61,553 bases of DNA from Chloroflexota bacterium (GCA_016190665.1 JACPQD010000027.1:1-61553); one strand, 5' to 3'; positions 51,139-60,274 are shown, counted from the first letter of the stretch. Translations and numbers: made by a program. The notes: a model not told the origin generated them from the sequence alone.

Positions 51139-51774
51139 ATGAAAGCGGCGCTCTGCGGCATGGTGATAGTATTTGAGGTCGTTGTTGCATCTTTAGCCCT
51201 CTTTCCTGAAACTGCACTGGCCCACGAGCGGCGCGCCGTGGGCAAGTACCAGCTTGTGGTCGGATTCATTGTCGAGCCTCCCTTCGAGGGACAGAAGAAT
51301 GGCGTGGACCTCAGGGTAACTGACGCACAGACGCAGAAGCCCGTCGAAGGCGTAGAGGGGACCCTGCAGGTGGAGATCGCCCATGTGCCCACAGGCGTCT
51401 CAAAGGTATTGAAGCTGCGCACTATTTTCGGCGATCCGGGCCATTATACGGCGGACCTGCTGTTGACGGCGCCGGGTCACTACCGTTTCCGCTTCTTTGG
51501 CGCCATCGAGGGATTGAATGTGAACGAGACCTTCAATTCGAAATCCGGGGGCGGCGGTTTCAATGATGTGGAGTCCTCGGGCGACATCCAGTTCCCGGTG
51601 AAAATTGCCGAGGCGCGGGAGATTGAAGCCGCCACGAGAGGAGCGCAGGCTGCCGCTCAAAAGGCTAGCGATGCCGCTTCTCTTGCTACGAACCTGGCCT
51701 TTGTGGGGATCGGATTAGGAGCGTTAGGCATCGCGGCCGGCGCCGGGCCTTTGATTGTTGGCAGGAAGCGTTAG
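51139..51774 (+). CDS. secreted protein with C-terminal membrane anchor, cupro-locus
   Basis: This protein of about 211 residues starts at ATG 51139 behind AAGGAGGAAC. A signal peptide ends ALA, exposing His-Glu as the new N terminus (ALAHERRAVG), the same arrangement as in CopC-type proteins. The middle is a beta-rich domain (VDLRVTDAQTQKPVEGVEG, DPGHYTADLLLTAPGHYRF) like YtkA or other Ig-like extracellular modules. An Ala-rich helix and a final hydrophobic helix (LAFVGIGLGALGIAAGAGPL) with a basic tail anchor it. It is followed after 29 bases by the CopC-CopD fusion, so a copper-related role is inferred. Confidence 0.7.
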   Translation: MKAALCGMVIVFEVVVASLALFPETALAHERRAVGKYQLVVGFIVEPPFEGQKNGVDLRVTDAQTQKPVEGVEGTLQVEIAHVPTGVSKVLKLRTIFGDPGHYTADLLLTAPGHYRFRFFGAIEGLNVNETFNSKSGGGGFNDVESSGDIQFPVKIAEAREIEAATRGAQAAAQKASDAASLATNLAFVGIGLGALGIAAGAGPLIVGRKR

Positions 51775-51803
51775 GGTCGCGGACTAACGGAAGGCGAAGG
51801 ACG

Positions 51804-53732
51804 ATGTTCCGCAGAAGACTGTCTGCTGTGACTTTGGCCGGCGTATCGGCTCTCCTGCTGATCGGTGTGTGGCTAGTGGGGACAGCCCTGGCGCACGCCG
51901 ACCTGGCGCGCGGCGGGCCCGCGCCCGGCTCGGCGCTCAAGCTGGCTCCGGAGCGAGTAGCCGTCTGGTTCACTGACCCGGTTGAGATCGACTTCAGTGG
52001 GATACGGGTGCTGGACGCCCGGGGCGGGCAGGTAGATAATCGGGATAGCGCCAGATATCAGAACGATCCCGCCGCCGTCTCGGTCACACTGCCCGGCCTC
52101 CCTGACGGCACCTACACTGTGGCATGGTGGAACCTGTCGGCGGTGGATGGACATACCAATCTTGGCTCCTATGTGTTTGCGGTGGGGGAGCCCACGGCCG
52201 GCGCGCCGCAGCGAGGGGCGGTCAGAGGCGCGGTAGCAACGCAGCCTCTCTTGCAGTCCCTGCTGGAGCCCCCCCTGCGGTGGCTTGCGTTGTTGAGCAT
52301 CCTTGGCATCATAGGAGCTTTGAGTTTCGAACTGCTCATCTCGGGGCCGGTCCTCGCCGCAAGGGGCGCCAGCAAGGTCTTCCAGCATATGGAAGAGCAG
52401 ATGAGCGTTGGGACATTGAAGCTCACCTGGTTGGCGTCTGGCCTCTTTCTCCTGGCTTCCCTTGGGGAGCTTGCGGTCAAAGCCTCCATAGCCAAGGGCG
52501 TTCCCCTGTTTCTGGCGCTGGGCTCTCCCATGATAGCTGTTGTCAGACAAACAGGATGGGGAGACCTCTGGTTATGGCGGACTAATCTACTGCTGGGGAC
52601 GATCGCGGTTCTGATGCTGGCGTCCCTTGGCCGGAGGAGGGGCGGATCAGCCAACTGGCGCGAGGGGCAGGTCGTCGCCCTGGCCTTCGCGGCGGGCATT
52701 CTTCTCACGCTTACCCTGGCCAGTCACGGAGCTGCTGTCCCGCAGATACGCATTCCTGCCCTTTTCTCCTACTTCCTCCATCTACTGGGCGCGGGCGTCT
52801 GGGTGGGCGGCCTGCTCTATCTGGCGCTGGTAGTTCCCCCGGCGATGAGGCTGCAACGGCAGCAGAGCGGCAGAGCCACGAGCCCCGGCGTCTTCTGTCC
52901 GGCGGTTCATGTTGTAGCCATGAGCCGGTTCTCCGCTCTCGCCACTCTGAGCGTTGGCATCTTGTTCGTTACCGGGTTGTATAGCTCCTGGGCGCAGGTC
53001 ACTATACTCCCAGCTCTGGCCACTCCCTACGGGGCAACGCTACTCACGAAGCTAGGACTCATCGCGCCCTTGCTCCTCTTCGGGGCGGTTAACCTCTTTT
53101 GGGCCAGGCCACGCCTGGCGGCCGACGGAAAAGCCCTGCGGTTCCTCCACAGGACGGTGGCTGCCCAGGCGATCCTGGCCGTTCTAGTTCTGCTATCTGT
53201 GGGGCTTTTGGTCAGTTTGGAGCCTGCGCGGCGAGTGGCTGCTCGCCAGGGGATCGGACAGCAAAATGCTGTCACCCTCAAGGGTGCTGTGGAAGGGGCG
53301 GAGATTACCGTCGATGTTGAGCCGAACCGGGTGGGACGAAATAGATTCGTAGTCTCTCTTAAGGACCGTACGGGCAGGCCGCTCAGGGCGACCCAGGTGA
53401 ATCTCCTCCTGACATATCAGAAGAGCGACGTGGCCGCAAACTGGCAGTCCGCCGCGCCTGCCGGAGAGGGACAGTATGTTCTTGAAAGAAGCCTTAACCT
53501 TGCCGGGCCCTGGCAGTTGGAGGTGACGGTACAGCGGCCCGACGCCTTCGATGCCCGGGCCTCCTTTCGCTTCGAGGTGCTGCCCGCCGCGTCTTACAGC
53601 GCCCTAGCGCCGACAGCGGAGGCCGGGAACGTTCTGTGGGCAGCGGAGCTGGTACTGATAGGTCTCCTGATGGTCCTGGCTTGGTGGATGATGAGACGGT
53701 TTGAGCGGGGAAGGGGAAAAGGAGGGGGGTGA
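51804..53732 (+). CDS. CopC-CopD fusion copper resistance/uptake protein
   Basis: This 642-residue fusion begins with a signal peptide and a CopC domain whose mature N terminus begins with His (ALAHADLARGGPAPGS), with a second copper-ligand region SAVDGHTNLGSYVFAVG. A CopD membrane domain of about eight helices follows (about 155-500), then an extracytoplasmic beta-sandwich domain (about 505-610, VEPNRVGRNRFVVSLKDR) and a last helix near the C terminus. This YcnJ-like layout is known for copper import or homeostasis. It is the second gene of a two-gene unit. The C-terminal segment ends in a basic tail. Confidence 0.88.
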   Translation: MFRRRLSAVTLAGVSALLLIGVWLVGTALAHADLARGGPAPGSALKLAPERVAVWFTDPVEIDFSGIRVLDARGGQVDNRDSARYQNDPAAVSVTLPGLPDGTYTVAWWNLSAVDGHTNLGSYVFAVGEPTAGAPQRGAVRGAVATQPLLQSLLEPPLRWLALLSILGIIGALSFELLISGPVLAARGASKVFQHMEEQMSVGTLKLTWLASGLFLLASLGELAVKASIAKGVPLFLALGSPMIAVVRQTGWGDLWLWRTNLLLGTIAVLMLASLGRRRGGSANWREGQVVALAFAAGILLTLTLASHGAAVPQIRIPALFSYFLHLLGAGVWVGGLLYLALVVPPAMRLQRQQSGRATSPGVFCPAVHVVAMSRFSALATLSVGILFVTGLYSSWAQVTILPALATPYGATLLTKLGLIAPLLLFGAVNLFWARPRLAADGKALRFLHRTVAAQAILAVLVLLSVGLLVSLEPARRVAARQGIGQQNAVTLKGAVEGAEITVDVEPNRVGRNRFVVSLKDRTGRPLRATQVNLLLTYQKSDVAANWQSAAPAGEGQYVLERSLNLAGPWQLEVTVQRPDAFDARASFRFEVLPAASYSALAPTAEAGNVLWAAELVLIGLLMVLAWWMMRRFERGRGKGGG

Positions 53733-53767
53733 GGAAGAGTGTGCAACCTCTCCCTAAATCCCTCCCC

Positions 53768-54000
53768 GACACGGGGAGGGACTTGTTGCGTCTCCTGGCT
53801 GTTGAGGCAAGGCGTCAGTCTGCGCTGAATCGCGCCCTGACACGGGGAGGGACTTGTTGCGTCTCCTGGCTGTTGAGGCAAGGCGTCAGTCTGCGGTGAA
53901 TCGCGTTCCGATACGGGGAGGGACTTGTTGCGTCTCGTGGCTGTTGGAGAGGCAAGGCGTCAGTCTGCGCCGAATCGCGCTCCGATACGGGGAGGAGTCT
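53768..54000. repeat. tandem repeat, about 71 bp, three full copies
   Basis: Units start with GA(C/T)ACGGGGAGGG at 53768, 53839, 53910 and (partial) 53984, giving periods of 71, 71 and 74 bases. Each contains TTGTTGCGTCTC.TGGCTGTTG and GAGGCAAGGCGTCAGTCTGCG. The third unit has a 3-base insertion. The array lies between two convergent genes. There is no spacer diversity, so it is not a CRISPR. The open frames within are products of the repeat and not credible genes. Confidence 0.85.
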
Positions 54001-54088
54001 TCTCCCCTTCCCGATTCGGGAAGGGGCCGGGGGTTAGGTTAGCTCTTTTCATACTTAGCGTCGCAGGCGGCAGAAATAGCTGGGGCGC

Positions 54089-55039
54089 TTATTGCTCCGC
54101 ATCGACTGTCCATTTCCCGTCAGCTTCGATGCTGAGCAAGTAGACGCCCGCCCGGCCTATCTGGATGGTCTTTGAGCCGTTGAAATTGCCCATGGCGTTG
54201 GCCAGCGATTCGATCCTACGCCCCGAGAGATCGAGCAGCCAAACGACGAAAGGCTTGGTGCCCTGGGGAGCGCCGGCATGGGTGAAGCGGAAGGTGGCCG
54301 GGCCAGCGCGCAGTGCGAAGAGCTTCGATGCCGCCAGGCCTTGTCCTTCCATACGGGAGGGAGGCTCAGCGGAGGCCGGCCTTGGTTGCTCCACAAAGGC
54401 CGTCCAGTTTCCGTCCGCCTGGATGTCCAGGGCGTATTGTCCGGCTCTCGTAATTCCCACCGGGCGGCTACCGTCAAAAAGGCCGGCCGCGCTTGCCAGA
54501 ACTTCAACCTTCTGCCCCTGAGAATCCTGGAGCGAAACGGCGAAGGCGCTGGCGCCAAAATGCTTGAGCGTGAATATGGCCACGCCCGGATTAAGCTCCA
54601 TTCTGGTGGTGACCAGCGGGCCCCGGCCCGCGAAGTTGAAGCCGGGCAAAGGCGTGCCGCCGCCGATGATAGGCGTGGGTGTGGGCTCCGGCGTCGGCGT
54701 TATCGTCGGTGTGGCCGTGGGCCTGGGGGTAGCTGTGGACGTGGGCGTGAGCGTAGGCCGCGGCGTAGGCGTGGCTGTCGGCGTGGCTCGGGGCGTTGGC
54801 GAAAGTAGCTCCTCCGTGGTTGCCGCCGGTTGCCGGGGCCAGAGAAAGGCCACGGCCGTCGCGATGACGCCGAGTCCGATTATGATGAAGATGGCCGGCT
54901 TGAGCAGGCTGCCCTGGGGGCTGGCGGCGGGCCGTTTTGCGGTGGGCTTCCTGGGCTGCGGTGCGACTTTTCTGAAGATCGGCGGCGCAGGGCTGGACCT
55001 TCTCTTATCTCGCGCCTTCTTTCGTCTATCTTTGGGCAT
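54089..55039 (-). CDS. membrane-anchored protein with Pro/Thr linker and two repeat domains
   Basis: A protein of about 316 residues from ATG 55039 (GAGGA just upstream). It has a very basic cytosolic start (MPKDRRKKARDKRRSS), one transmembrane helix (IFIIIGLGVIATAVAFLW), a long Thr/Pro linker made of TPTPT-like repeats and then two tandem beta-rich domains. These align with each other: GVAIFTLKHFGASAFAVSLQD..RAGQYALDIQADGNW and GPATFRFTHAGAPQGTKPFVV..RAGVYLLSIEADGKW. The layout suggests a sensor or binding domain displayed outside the membrane on a flexible stalk. I do not recognise the family. Confidence 0.7.
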   Translation of the reverse strand: MPKDRRKKARDKRRSSPAPPIFRKVAPQPRKPTAKRPAASPQGSLLKPAIFIIIGLGVIATAVAFLWPRQPAATTEELLSPTPRATPTATPTPRPTLTPTSTATPRPTATPTITPTPEPTPTPIIGGGTPLPGFNFAGRGPLVTTRMELNPGVAIFTLKHFGASAFAVSLQDSQGQKVEVLASAAGLFDGSRPVGITRAGQYALDIQADGNWTAFVEQPRPASAEPPSRMEGQGLAASKLFALRAGPATFRFTHAGAPQGTKPFVVWLLDLSGRRIESLANAMGNFNGSKTIQIGRAGVYLLSIEADGKWTVDAEQ

Positions 55040-55186
55040 ACTATTCCTCGAACCGGCCAATATGTGGAGTGCGGGGAGTTGCCCCCGCTTTCCGTACATC
55101 CCGCGCGCGGCGAGCGTTGGGAATAAGTATAGCACATCGGGGAGAGCAGAAACGCCATCAATTTCGAGAGAAGGGGCGGTTCACTC

Positions 55187-55894
55187 CTACCAAACGTAGG
55201 GGATAAAGCGGTACTTCACTTTTGCCATGTACGCGTCATAGCCGGGCAGTTCCGCTCGCAGTGTGCGCACCTCCAGCACGGCGCGTCGCGCCACGCCAAG
55301 CACAATGGCCAGCGCGAAGAGCAGGCCGTACCACGACCCCAGCAGGAGTGTTGTGCCGAGCATGAAGGGGATAACGGCGGCGTACATCGGATGGCGCATA
55401 TAGTGATATGGCCCGGTGGCAATGACCGTTTGTCCGCGCTCGGTCTGTACGCGAACGGCGGGCGACAGGTACGAGTTCTCGCGAAACGTCAGGAAGAAGA
55501 GGTAGAACGAGCACAGCAAGAGAATCGCTCCCCCTACCTGGAGCCAGGCAGGCGCCTGCGACCAGTGAAAACGAACGGCGTCCAGGGGCATGAAGAGCAG
55601 CCAGGCAAGGAAGGCCAACTGGAGCAGCGCGAAGAAGACCTTGTCCCAGGCTTTCTGATCGGCTTTGCCGACCCCGGTCATGCGCTCCGTCAGCAGCCCC
55701 GGGTTGTTCTTCAGCAACCACAGGCTTATGGAGACAACGAAACCAAGAAACAGGCCTGGGAAAGCCCAACCCGCCACCCACGCCACCGTCCCCGCTGCCA
55801 GAAACAGCGTCAGCGCGAAGACCACGAACATGCCGGCGATTTGGGCGGCGAGGAGTGAAGGATTGGGCGAAGACTTATGAGACTCGTTTGCCAT
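55187..55894 (-). CDS. isoprenylcysteine/phospholipid methyltransferase-like membrane protein
   Basis: This 235-residue integral membrane protein has about five helices. Its C-terminal half carries the signature of the ICMT/PEMT-type methyltransferases: VIATGPYHYMRHPMYAAVI (about residues 150-168) and a later RTLRAELPGYDAYMAKVKYRFIPY. It would methylate a lipid-soluble substrate using S-adenosylmethionine in the membrane. The native substrate of bacterial members is usually unknown. It starts 15 bases after the stop of the large methylase gene upstream on the same strand. Confidence 0.85.
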   Translation of the reverse strand: MANESHKSSPNPSLLAAQIAGMFVVFALTLFLAAGTVAWVAGWAFPGLFLGFVVSISLWLLKNNPGLLTERMTGVGKADQKAWDKVFFALLQLAFLAWLLFMPLDAVRFHWSQAPAWLQVGGAILLLCSFYLFFLTFRENSYLSPAVRVQTERGQTVIATGPYHYMRHPMYAAVIPFMLGTTLLLGSWYGLLFALAIVLGVARRAVLEVRTLRAELPGYDAYMAKVKYRFIPYVW

Positions 55895-55908
55895 GTTCTG
55901 TGCTGGTG

Positions 55909-58905
55909 CTACGGTCCATCGAGCAACTGGGCCACCAGCTTGTCAATTTCGGCGGCGATGCCGTCCTCCTGCAGAGCCTCCCGAATCTTCTGCCTGGCCG
56001 TGACGAAGTGCATGCCTTCCGTTAACGGTACCGCAGCGGCAACCTTGTCCGCGTGGGCCGCTGCCTTGGCCAGTCGTTGATGCAGCTTATTAGACCTCTC
56101 AAAACGTGGAATGGGCAACGACAGCATCACCTTATCGAAATGGCGTGCGCCCCATTGGCCGCGACTTTGGAGATGTTCTGCGCGCTGGCGCGCAGCCTCA
56201 CTGTTAAGTACGGCCGTCAGGTATCTGCCTTCTTCCTCAGAATCAACTGCTGCCCAATAGAGTGCGTGCTCAATTATGCCCGGGGGATCGCCCAAAAGAG
56301 CCGCTGCCGGCAGTGTGCCTGAGGCGCTGTAAGCTACTCTCAACCGCACTATCGGGAACTGGGCGGAGAGCTGGCCAAAGTAGTCACATTGTTCCTTGAG
56401 AGTCCTCTTGCCCTTACTGTATTGCGACCAGATATGTTCGGCCTGGGTGAGCCAGCTCCCCAGATGCAGGTATCCCTTGTTCTGCGCCTCGTCTGATTCG
56501 AGCATCACGCCGTGCAGTGGATCCCAAGGCACTACCGCCAGAATGTGGGACAGGATGCGATAAGGCGCTACCGACTCGCCAAGGTAAAGAGGGTAGAGAA
56601 ACTCCCTTTCCACGTTTCCTCTCAACGGTGGCACATCCTTCCAGGGCGGCTTTTCGAGTCTGGCACGGCGGCTTTGCACCACCGGCGCGTCCGGATTGCT
56701 TCCGAGTTTGCCGACTGGAGCGAGTTCCACTCTGAGAAGCACGGTTGGGAATACGACTGCGCCGTCCCTGAACCTGGCCGCGTAGCCCTCCGTTACACGC
56801 TCCCGCCGTTCTGCGGGCCATGGGATTTCCCGCCAGGTCAACGCAGCGGCGGCTTCATCTTTGGAAGCGTCGCGCTCAGGAAGGATGCCAGACGCGGCCA
56901 GCACAGTAGCGGGAAGCCTGGGGCCGTCACCGTCGCCGTACTTCGCAAAAAGAACGCATGATGGGACGGGAAACAAGGGCTGGACGTTGTCCCCCAACAC
57001 CCACGCGTTGGTGAATTGAAGCGTGGCGTAGATCAGTCCGGGACGGCCGTTTTGTCTCGCCCCGTACAGGCCTGTTCTGAAGCGTGCGAACTGCCGGCGC
57101 GTCATTGCCGCGTAGGGCATCACGAAGGCGATCGTACCACCGTCCTTCAGGTAAAGGCAGGCAGAGCGCACGAAAAAATAGGCAGACAAGTCCTGTTGCT
57201 GGGCCACCTGGCCCGTCCAGATGCCCAGTTCCTGGCACTCAGCGCGAAAACGGTTCTGCATCTCGGCGTCCATGAAGCGGTAAGAGAGCCACGGAGGATT
57301 GCCGACGACCACGTCCACCTTTTGGGGCGGGTCCGATAGCCAGATGGGGCGCACCAGGTTGCGCGCCACGAATCCCCAAATGTGGTCGCGCCCACTCCGA
57401 GCAAGCTCACGCAACCTGGCGTAGGTGAGCGCTAGCACCGTCATGGCGTCCTCACCAACGCCAGGCCACCGCCTCAGCCACGCCACGAAGCCTTCTGGGG
57501 CGACGCTCTGGCCGCTGGCTTGCAGCATTTCGGCGATGACGGCGTCAAATAGGCTAGGATCTTGAGTAATTTCGAAGGGAAAATCCAGTCGCAAATCGCT
57601 TCCGGGGACTTCGATCCGAACGTTCCTCTTCGCCATGAAACCCTCTGTGTTCCATTGGAGGGAGTCTCCCATGTAGATCGGGATATTGAGCGTCGGAGGC
57701 CGCTGCTTCAACCGGTCCGGGCCAATGGCCAGGAGGAACGTCACGCGGGCGATCTGGGCCGACACGGGGTGCACGTCGACGCCGAAGACCTGCCGGCAAG
57801 CGCGTTCGATGGCCTCCCGAGTTGGCACGCCGGCTTCCTCTCCCGCGTTGAGCAGCCGGCGCACGGCATGAAAAACAAAAGTTCCCGATCCGCAGGCGGG
57901 GTCGAGCACCCGCTGCTCAAGAGGCCGAGTGATCGCCTCGGCGCAGACGCGCTCCGCCAGCCAGTCCGGCGTGTAGTACTCGCCGAGGAAGTGCCTCTGT
58001 TCCGGGTCGATCAGCGACTCGTAGAGCCCCTTCAGGACGTCCGTCTCGACGTTCTCTAACTGGAACCGGCCAGCCTGCCGGGCGACGCGGCGCACCAGAT
58101 CGGGGCCGTTTTCGGCGGCGAGCAGCCAGTCGAAGAAGTCCGACTCGACGGCCCCGGCGATCCCCGCCTCGCGGAAGCTGCTTCCTGATAGAAGGTAATC
58201 GGGGTCCTCCGCCCGAAGGTTGAGGACTTTGGCGGCCATCGTCTTGGCGATTATGGTGAGGTAGGTGTGCTGCAAGAAGAGGATATCCTCATTGAGTGAG
58301 GAACCGTAGACGCGGCGGATGAGCTGGTCCCAGATGCCGCGTTTGAGGCGCACGTCGGGGTGCTGGCTCACTTCCATCCAAAGGGCGGTCAACTCCTGTT
58401 TGGCCACGGCCCAGGCCAGGCTGCCCCGGCCCAGTTCGCGGCGCACCACGTCGGCGTCCGGCTTGAGGTCCTCGCTCAGCGATACAACCGAGCTGAGCCA
58501 TTCGAGGACCGCGTGAGGCTTCTCAATCCTGGTAGAAAAGGTGTCGAGGGGGGTGAGCTTGGCGGCGCGCAGTTCGTAAGCATGGAAGGTTGCGCCGTCG
58601 GTGGCCACGGCGACGAAGTGGGCGCTGGTCTCCCTTTGCCGCTGGGAAAGATAGTCCGGGAGCCTGGCTTCAGCATCGCGCTGCTCGCGGCGCAGGTCGC
58701 TCTTGAACTCGAAGATGGTCCTCCCCAGCAATGCGTCGATCCGGCCGCGTACCTCGGGGACCGGGCGCTCGAAGTTGACCTCGGAGCTGCTCGCATCAAG
58801 TCCATCTACGAGAAGGCTGTAAACGAGCGTGCGCACCTTCTCGTGGTGGGGACGTGACGCCAGTTCAGCCACGATTTCGCGTAGACGGTCCGGAGAGAGC
58901 GCCAC
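55909..58905 (-). CDS. type IIG-like restriction-modification protein (N-6 adenine methylase)
   Basis: This 998-residue protein combines nuclease and methylase. The N-terminal region has D57-x9-E67-x-K69 (RIDALLGRTIFEFKSD), a PD-(D/E)xK nuclease pattern. The middle has a helical connector, then SAM motif I VLDPACGSGTFVFHAVRR and catalytic motif IV GNPPW. The C-terminal third (from about 720) is probably the target-recognition domain. A single-chain enzyme of this type cuts and methylates DNA at one recognition site, with no separate specificity gene nearby. The size fits type IIG; BREX PglX proteins are related but larger and come with partner genes that are absent here. Confidence 0.87.
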   Translation of the reverse strand: MALSPDRLREIVAELASRPHHEKVRTLVYSLLVDGLDASSSEVNFERPVPEVRGRIDALLGRTIFEFKSDLRREQRDAEARLPDYLSQRQRETSAHFVAVATDGATFHAYELRAAKLTPLDTFSTRIEKPHAVLEWLSSVVSLSEDLKPDADVVRRELGRGSLAWAVAKQELTALWMEVSQHPDVRLKRGIWDQLIRRVYGSSLNEDILFLQHTYLTIIAKTMAAKVLNLRAEDPDYLLSGSSFREAGIAGAVESDFFDWLLAAENGPDLVRRVARQAGRFQLENVETDVLKGLYESLIDPEQRHFLGEYYTPDWLAERVCAEAITRPLEQRVLDPACGSGTFVFHAVRRLLNAGEEAGVPTREAIERACRQVFGVDVHPVSAQIARVTFLLAIGPDRLKQRPPTLNIPIYMGDSLQWNTEGFMAKRNVRIEVPGSDLRLDFPFEITQDPSLFDAVIAEMLQASGQSVAPEGFVAWLRRWPGVGEDAMTVLALTYARLRELARSGRDHIWGFVARNLVRPIWLSDPPQKVDVVVGNPPWLSYRFMDAEMQNRFRAECQELGIWTGQVAQQQDLSAYFFVRSACLYLKDGGTIAFVMPYAAMTRRQFARFRTGLYGARQNGRPGLIYATLQFTNAWVLGDNVQPLFPVPSCVLFAKYGDGDGPRLPATVLAASGILPERDASKDEAAAALTWREIPWPAERRERVTEGYAARFRDGAVVFPTVLLRVELAPVGKLGSNPDAPVVQSRRARLEKPPWKDVPPLRGNVEREFLYPLYLGESVAPYRILSHILAVVPWDPLHGVMLESDEAQNKGYLHLGSWLTQAEHIWSQYSKGKRTLKEQCDYFGQLSAQFPIVRLRVAYSASGTLPAAALLGDPPGIIEHALYWAAVDSEEEGRYLTAVLNSEAARQRAEHLQSRGQWGARHFDKVMLSLPIPRFERSNKLHQRLAKAAAHADKVAAAVPLTEGMHFVTARQKIREALQEDGIAAEIDKLVAQLLDGP

Positions 58906-59213
58906 GAAGCCTCCTCACCTGGCGGGTTGGCACCGGGTTAGGGACATGATAGCACACTTGGGGAAGGTGCGTCTTGGCCAGTGCGGCACACCCACGAATA
59001 TGAAAGAAACCCTCCGGGTGTGGCCCGGAGGGTGCCAGTGTCATCACCGGTGACAAAATGACCCGCTAACGCCGGAACAAGACTGGCCCACCTGGGGAAG
59101 AAGTGGTAATAGCTGACCGAGGTCTGTGTCAGGGGTACCGAAAAAGGCAAGTGCCCGGAGGCATGCATGGCGAGGGGGCATCGATTCGCCATTATCGTCA
59201 CCGACGGTCGTTC
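58906..59213. other. non-coding gap
   Basis: About 308 bases between the restriction-modification gene and the small-gene cluster. GAAAGAAACCCTCCGGGTGTGGCCCGGAGGGTG (about 59001-59033) can form a hairpin (CCCTCCGGG..CCCGGAGGG) and may end the minus-strand transcript coming from the right. Nothing else is recognised. Confidence 0.5.
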
Positions 59214-59653
59214 TCAGCCCTTGGGACGCGGTCTTTTCATGAATATCACAGCACGGCCGTAAATTCCGTCCTCGAGGCAACCCAATTTTGCGTGTGTGAT
59301 GTCGACGTCGCTTCCAAGCTTGCTCGTCCATTCTCCATTCGTTAGCTGGCGAGCGACATGTGTCGGCTTTCCCTCTTTTGCGTAGATCGCGACTTTCTCG
59401 AATCCACCTTCAAGCAGGCCGTCATTGCAGCGATGATAACCACTCAGAGAATACGCTCGCACGAATGACTCGACAGAACGTTCCCGCGGAGCATTACGAG
59501 GCCAGTAATAAGACCAGCCTGGCCACCAGTAGCGGTCGGAATCCCCGGCAGCCCAGGCAGTGCAGTTGTACTCTGCCGTTGCCGGGCTCGTTTCGCGAAA
59601 GTCCTCAGCTCTGAGCTTCGGAAAATCAAAGAGCCGTCCGGGTCAAGCTGCAT
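59214..59653 (-). pseudogene. small unknown protein (YNCxAWAxGD family), N terminus out of frame
   Basis: The frame from 59642 to 59214 reads FDFPKLRAEDFRETSPATAE, YNCTAWAAGDSDRYWWPGWS, FVRAYSLSGYHRCND and VAIYAKEGKPTHVARQL to a stop. This pattern (YNC-AWA-GD..WWWP near the start, THVARQ..G.WTSKLG near the end) belongs to a family of small uncharacterised proteins, possibly DUF7689. The frame has no ATG; a TGA lies at 59643-59645. An ATG at about 59653 begins MQLDPDGSL in the next frame, so one indel near 59625 probably separates start and body. A GTG at 59462 could give only an 82-residue product. The function is unknown. Confidence 0.6.
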
Positions 59654-59655
59654 CC

Positions 59656-60039
59656 CTAAGCCTGTCGGATGAGCCCTCTACAATGCCCCCACTCCAGCCA
59701 TGTCTCTCGCATCCGCCGCATCTTGCCAGCATCCTCAGGAGGCACCGGGGATTCACCCGTAATGGATTCAAGCGCCCAGAACCAGTGGTCCAACTCGTGC
59801 TGAAGCTCGCGTAGAATTAGCGGCACTGCTTTCTGTCCCATGCCGATGATCCGTTGGTAAGCTGGATGCATGGCAATGTCGTCCACCGCAGACAGAAAAC
59901 GTGTTTCCTTGCGCCATTGGTCGGCTAGTTCCTTGAAAAGAACTTCGTCCCGTCGTTTGAGCCCCTCGCTGCGAACAGAGGTGACACGTATGCGGCGCGG
60001 GGCGTGGTTAACCGGTTCAGCCTTCCCCGTGTTGGCCAT
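59656..60039 (-). CDS. small conserved protein of unknown function
   Basis: This 127-residue soluble protein has a helical core with ELADQWRKETRFLSAVDDIA, MHPAYQRIIGMGQKAVPLIL and LDHWFWALESITGESPVPPE, a recognisable uncharacterised family. The stretch after residue 65 resembles a HEAT-like helical pair. It lies 2-3 bases upstream of the YNCxAWA-family gene, and the two types appear adjacent often enough that I suspect they function together. No toxin or antitoxin activity is established. The start ATG at 60039 has GGAGAA close upstream. Confidence 0.7.
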   Translation of the reverse strand: MANTGKAEPVNHAPRRIRVTSVRSEGLKRRDEVLFKELADQWRKETRFLSAVDDIAMHPAYQRIIGMGQKAVPLILRELQHELDHWFWALESITGESPVPPEDAGKMRRMRETWLEWGHCRGLIRQA

Positions 60040-60052
60040 TGGAGTTCTCCTC

Positions 60053-60274
60053 TTATCCTTCAGTGAGTGGGCGAACGGCCTCGGGGCGTGATTGAGACGA
60101 CTTCATATTACCAGTAAGGTCACTACGCGTCAAACGTCGCTCGGAATCAGACCCCAAGGCTGTCGGATTCCTCCAGATTTGGTTGCTGCTTTTCCTCTGC
60201 CGGTCGAAGACAAAGCCCGCCCGCCGTAACCTCCGCACGACCTCATCGGCGCTGAATCCGGCCAGCCTTCCCAT
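60053..60274 (-). pseudogene. truncated HicA-like toxin
   Basis: The first 35 residues (MGRLAGFSADEVVRRLRRAG, FVFDRQRKSSNQIWRNP) match the HicA double-stranded-RNA-binding-like fold. The residue usually occupied by the catalytic His (GSHH region) reads KSSNQI, and the conserved C-terminal part (KPGTLRxILR) is missing, replaced by an unrelated tail. Its ATG overlaps the hicB stop by one base (TGATG), so it was once translationally coupled. It is probably inactive. Confidence 0.7.

Noticed and set aside
53768..54000. Possible CRISPR array
   Set aside because: The units are repeated in full with a period of 71-74 bases; there are no short repeats separated by unique spacers, and no cas genes are in the window.
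55909..58905. BREX PglX
   Set aside because: PglX is usually about 1200 residues and accompanied by brxC and pglZ; neither is present, and the N terminus here carries a nuclease-like motif.
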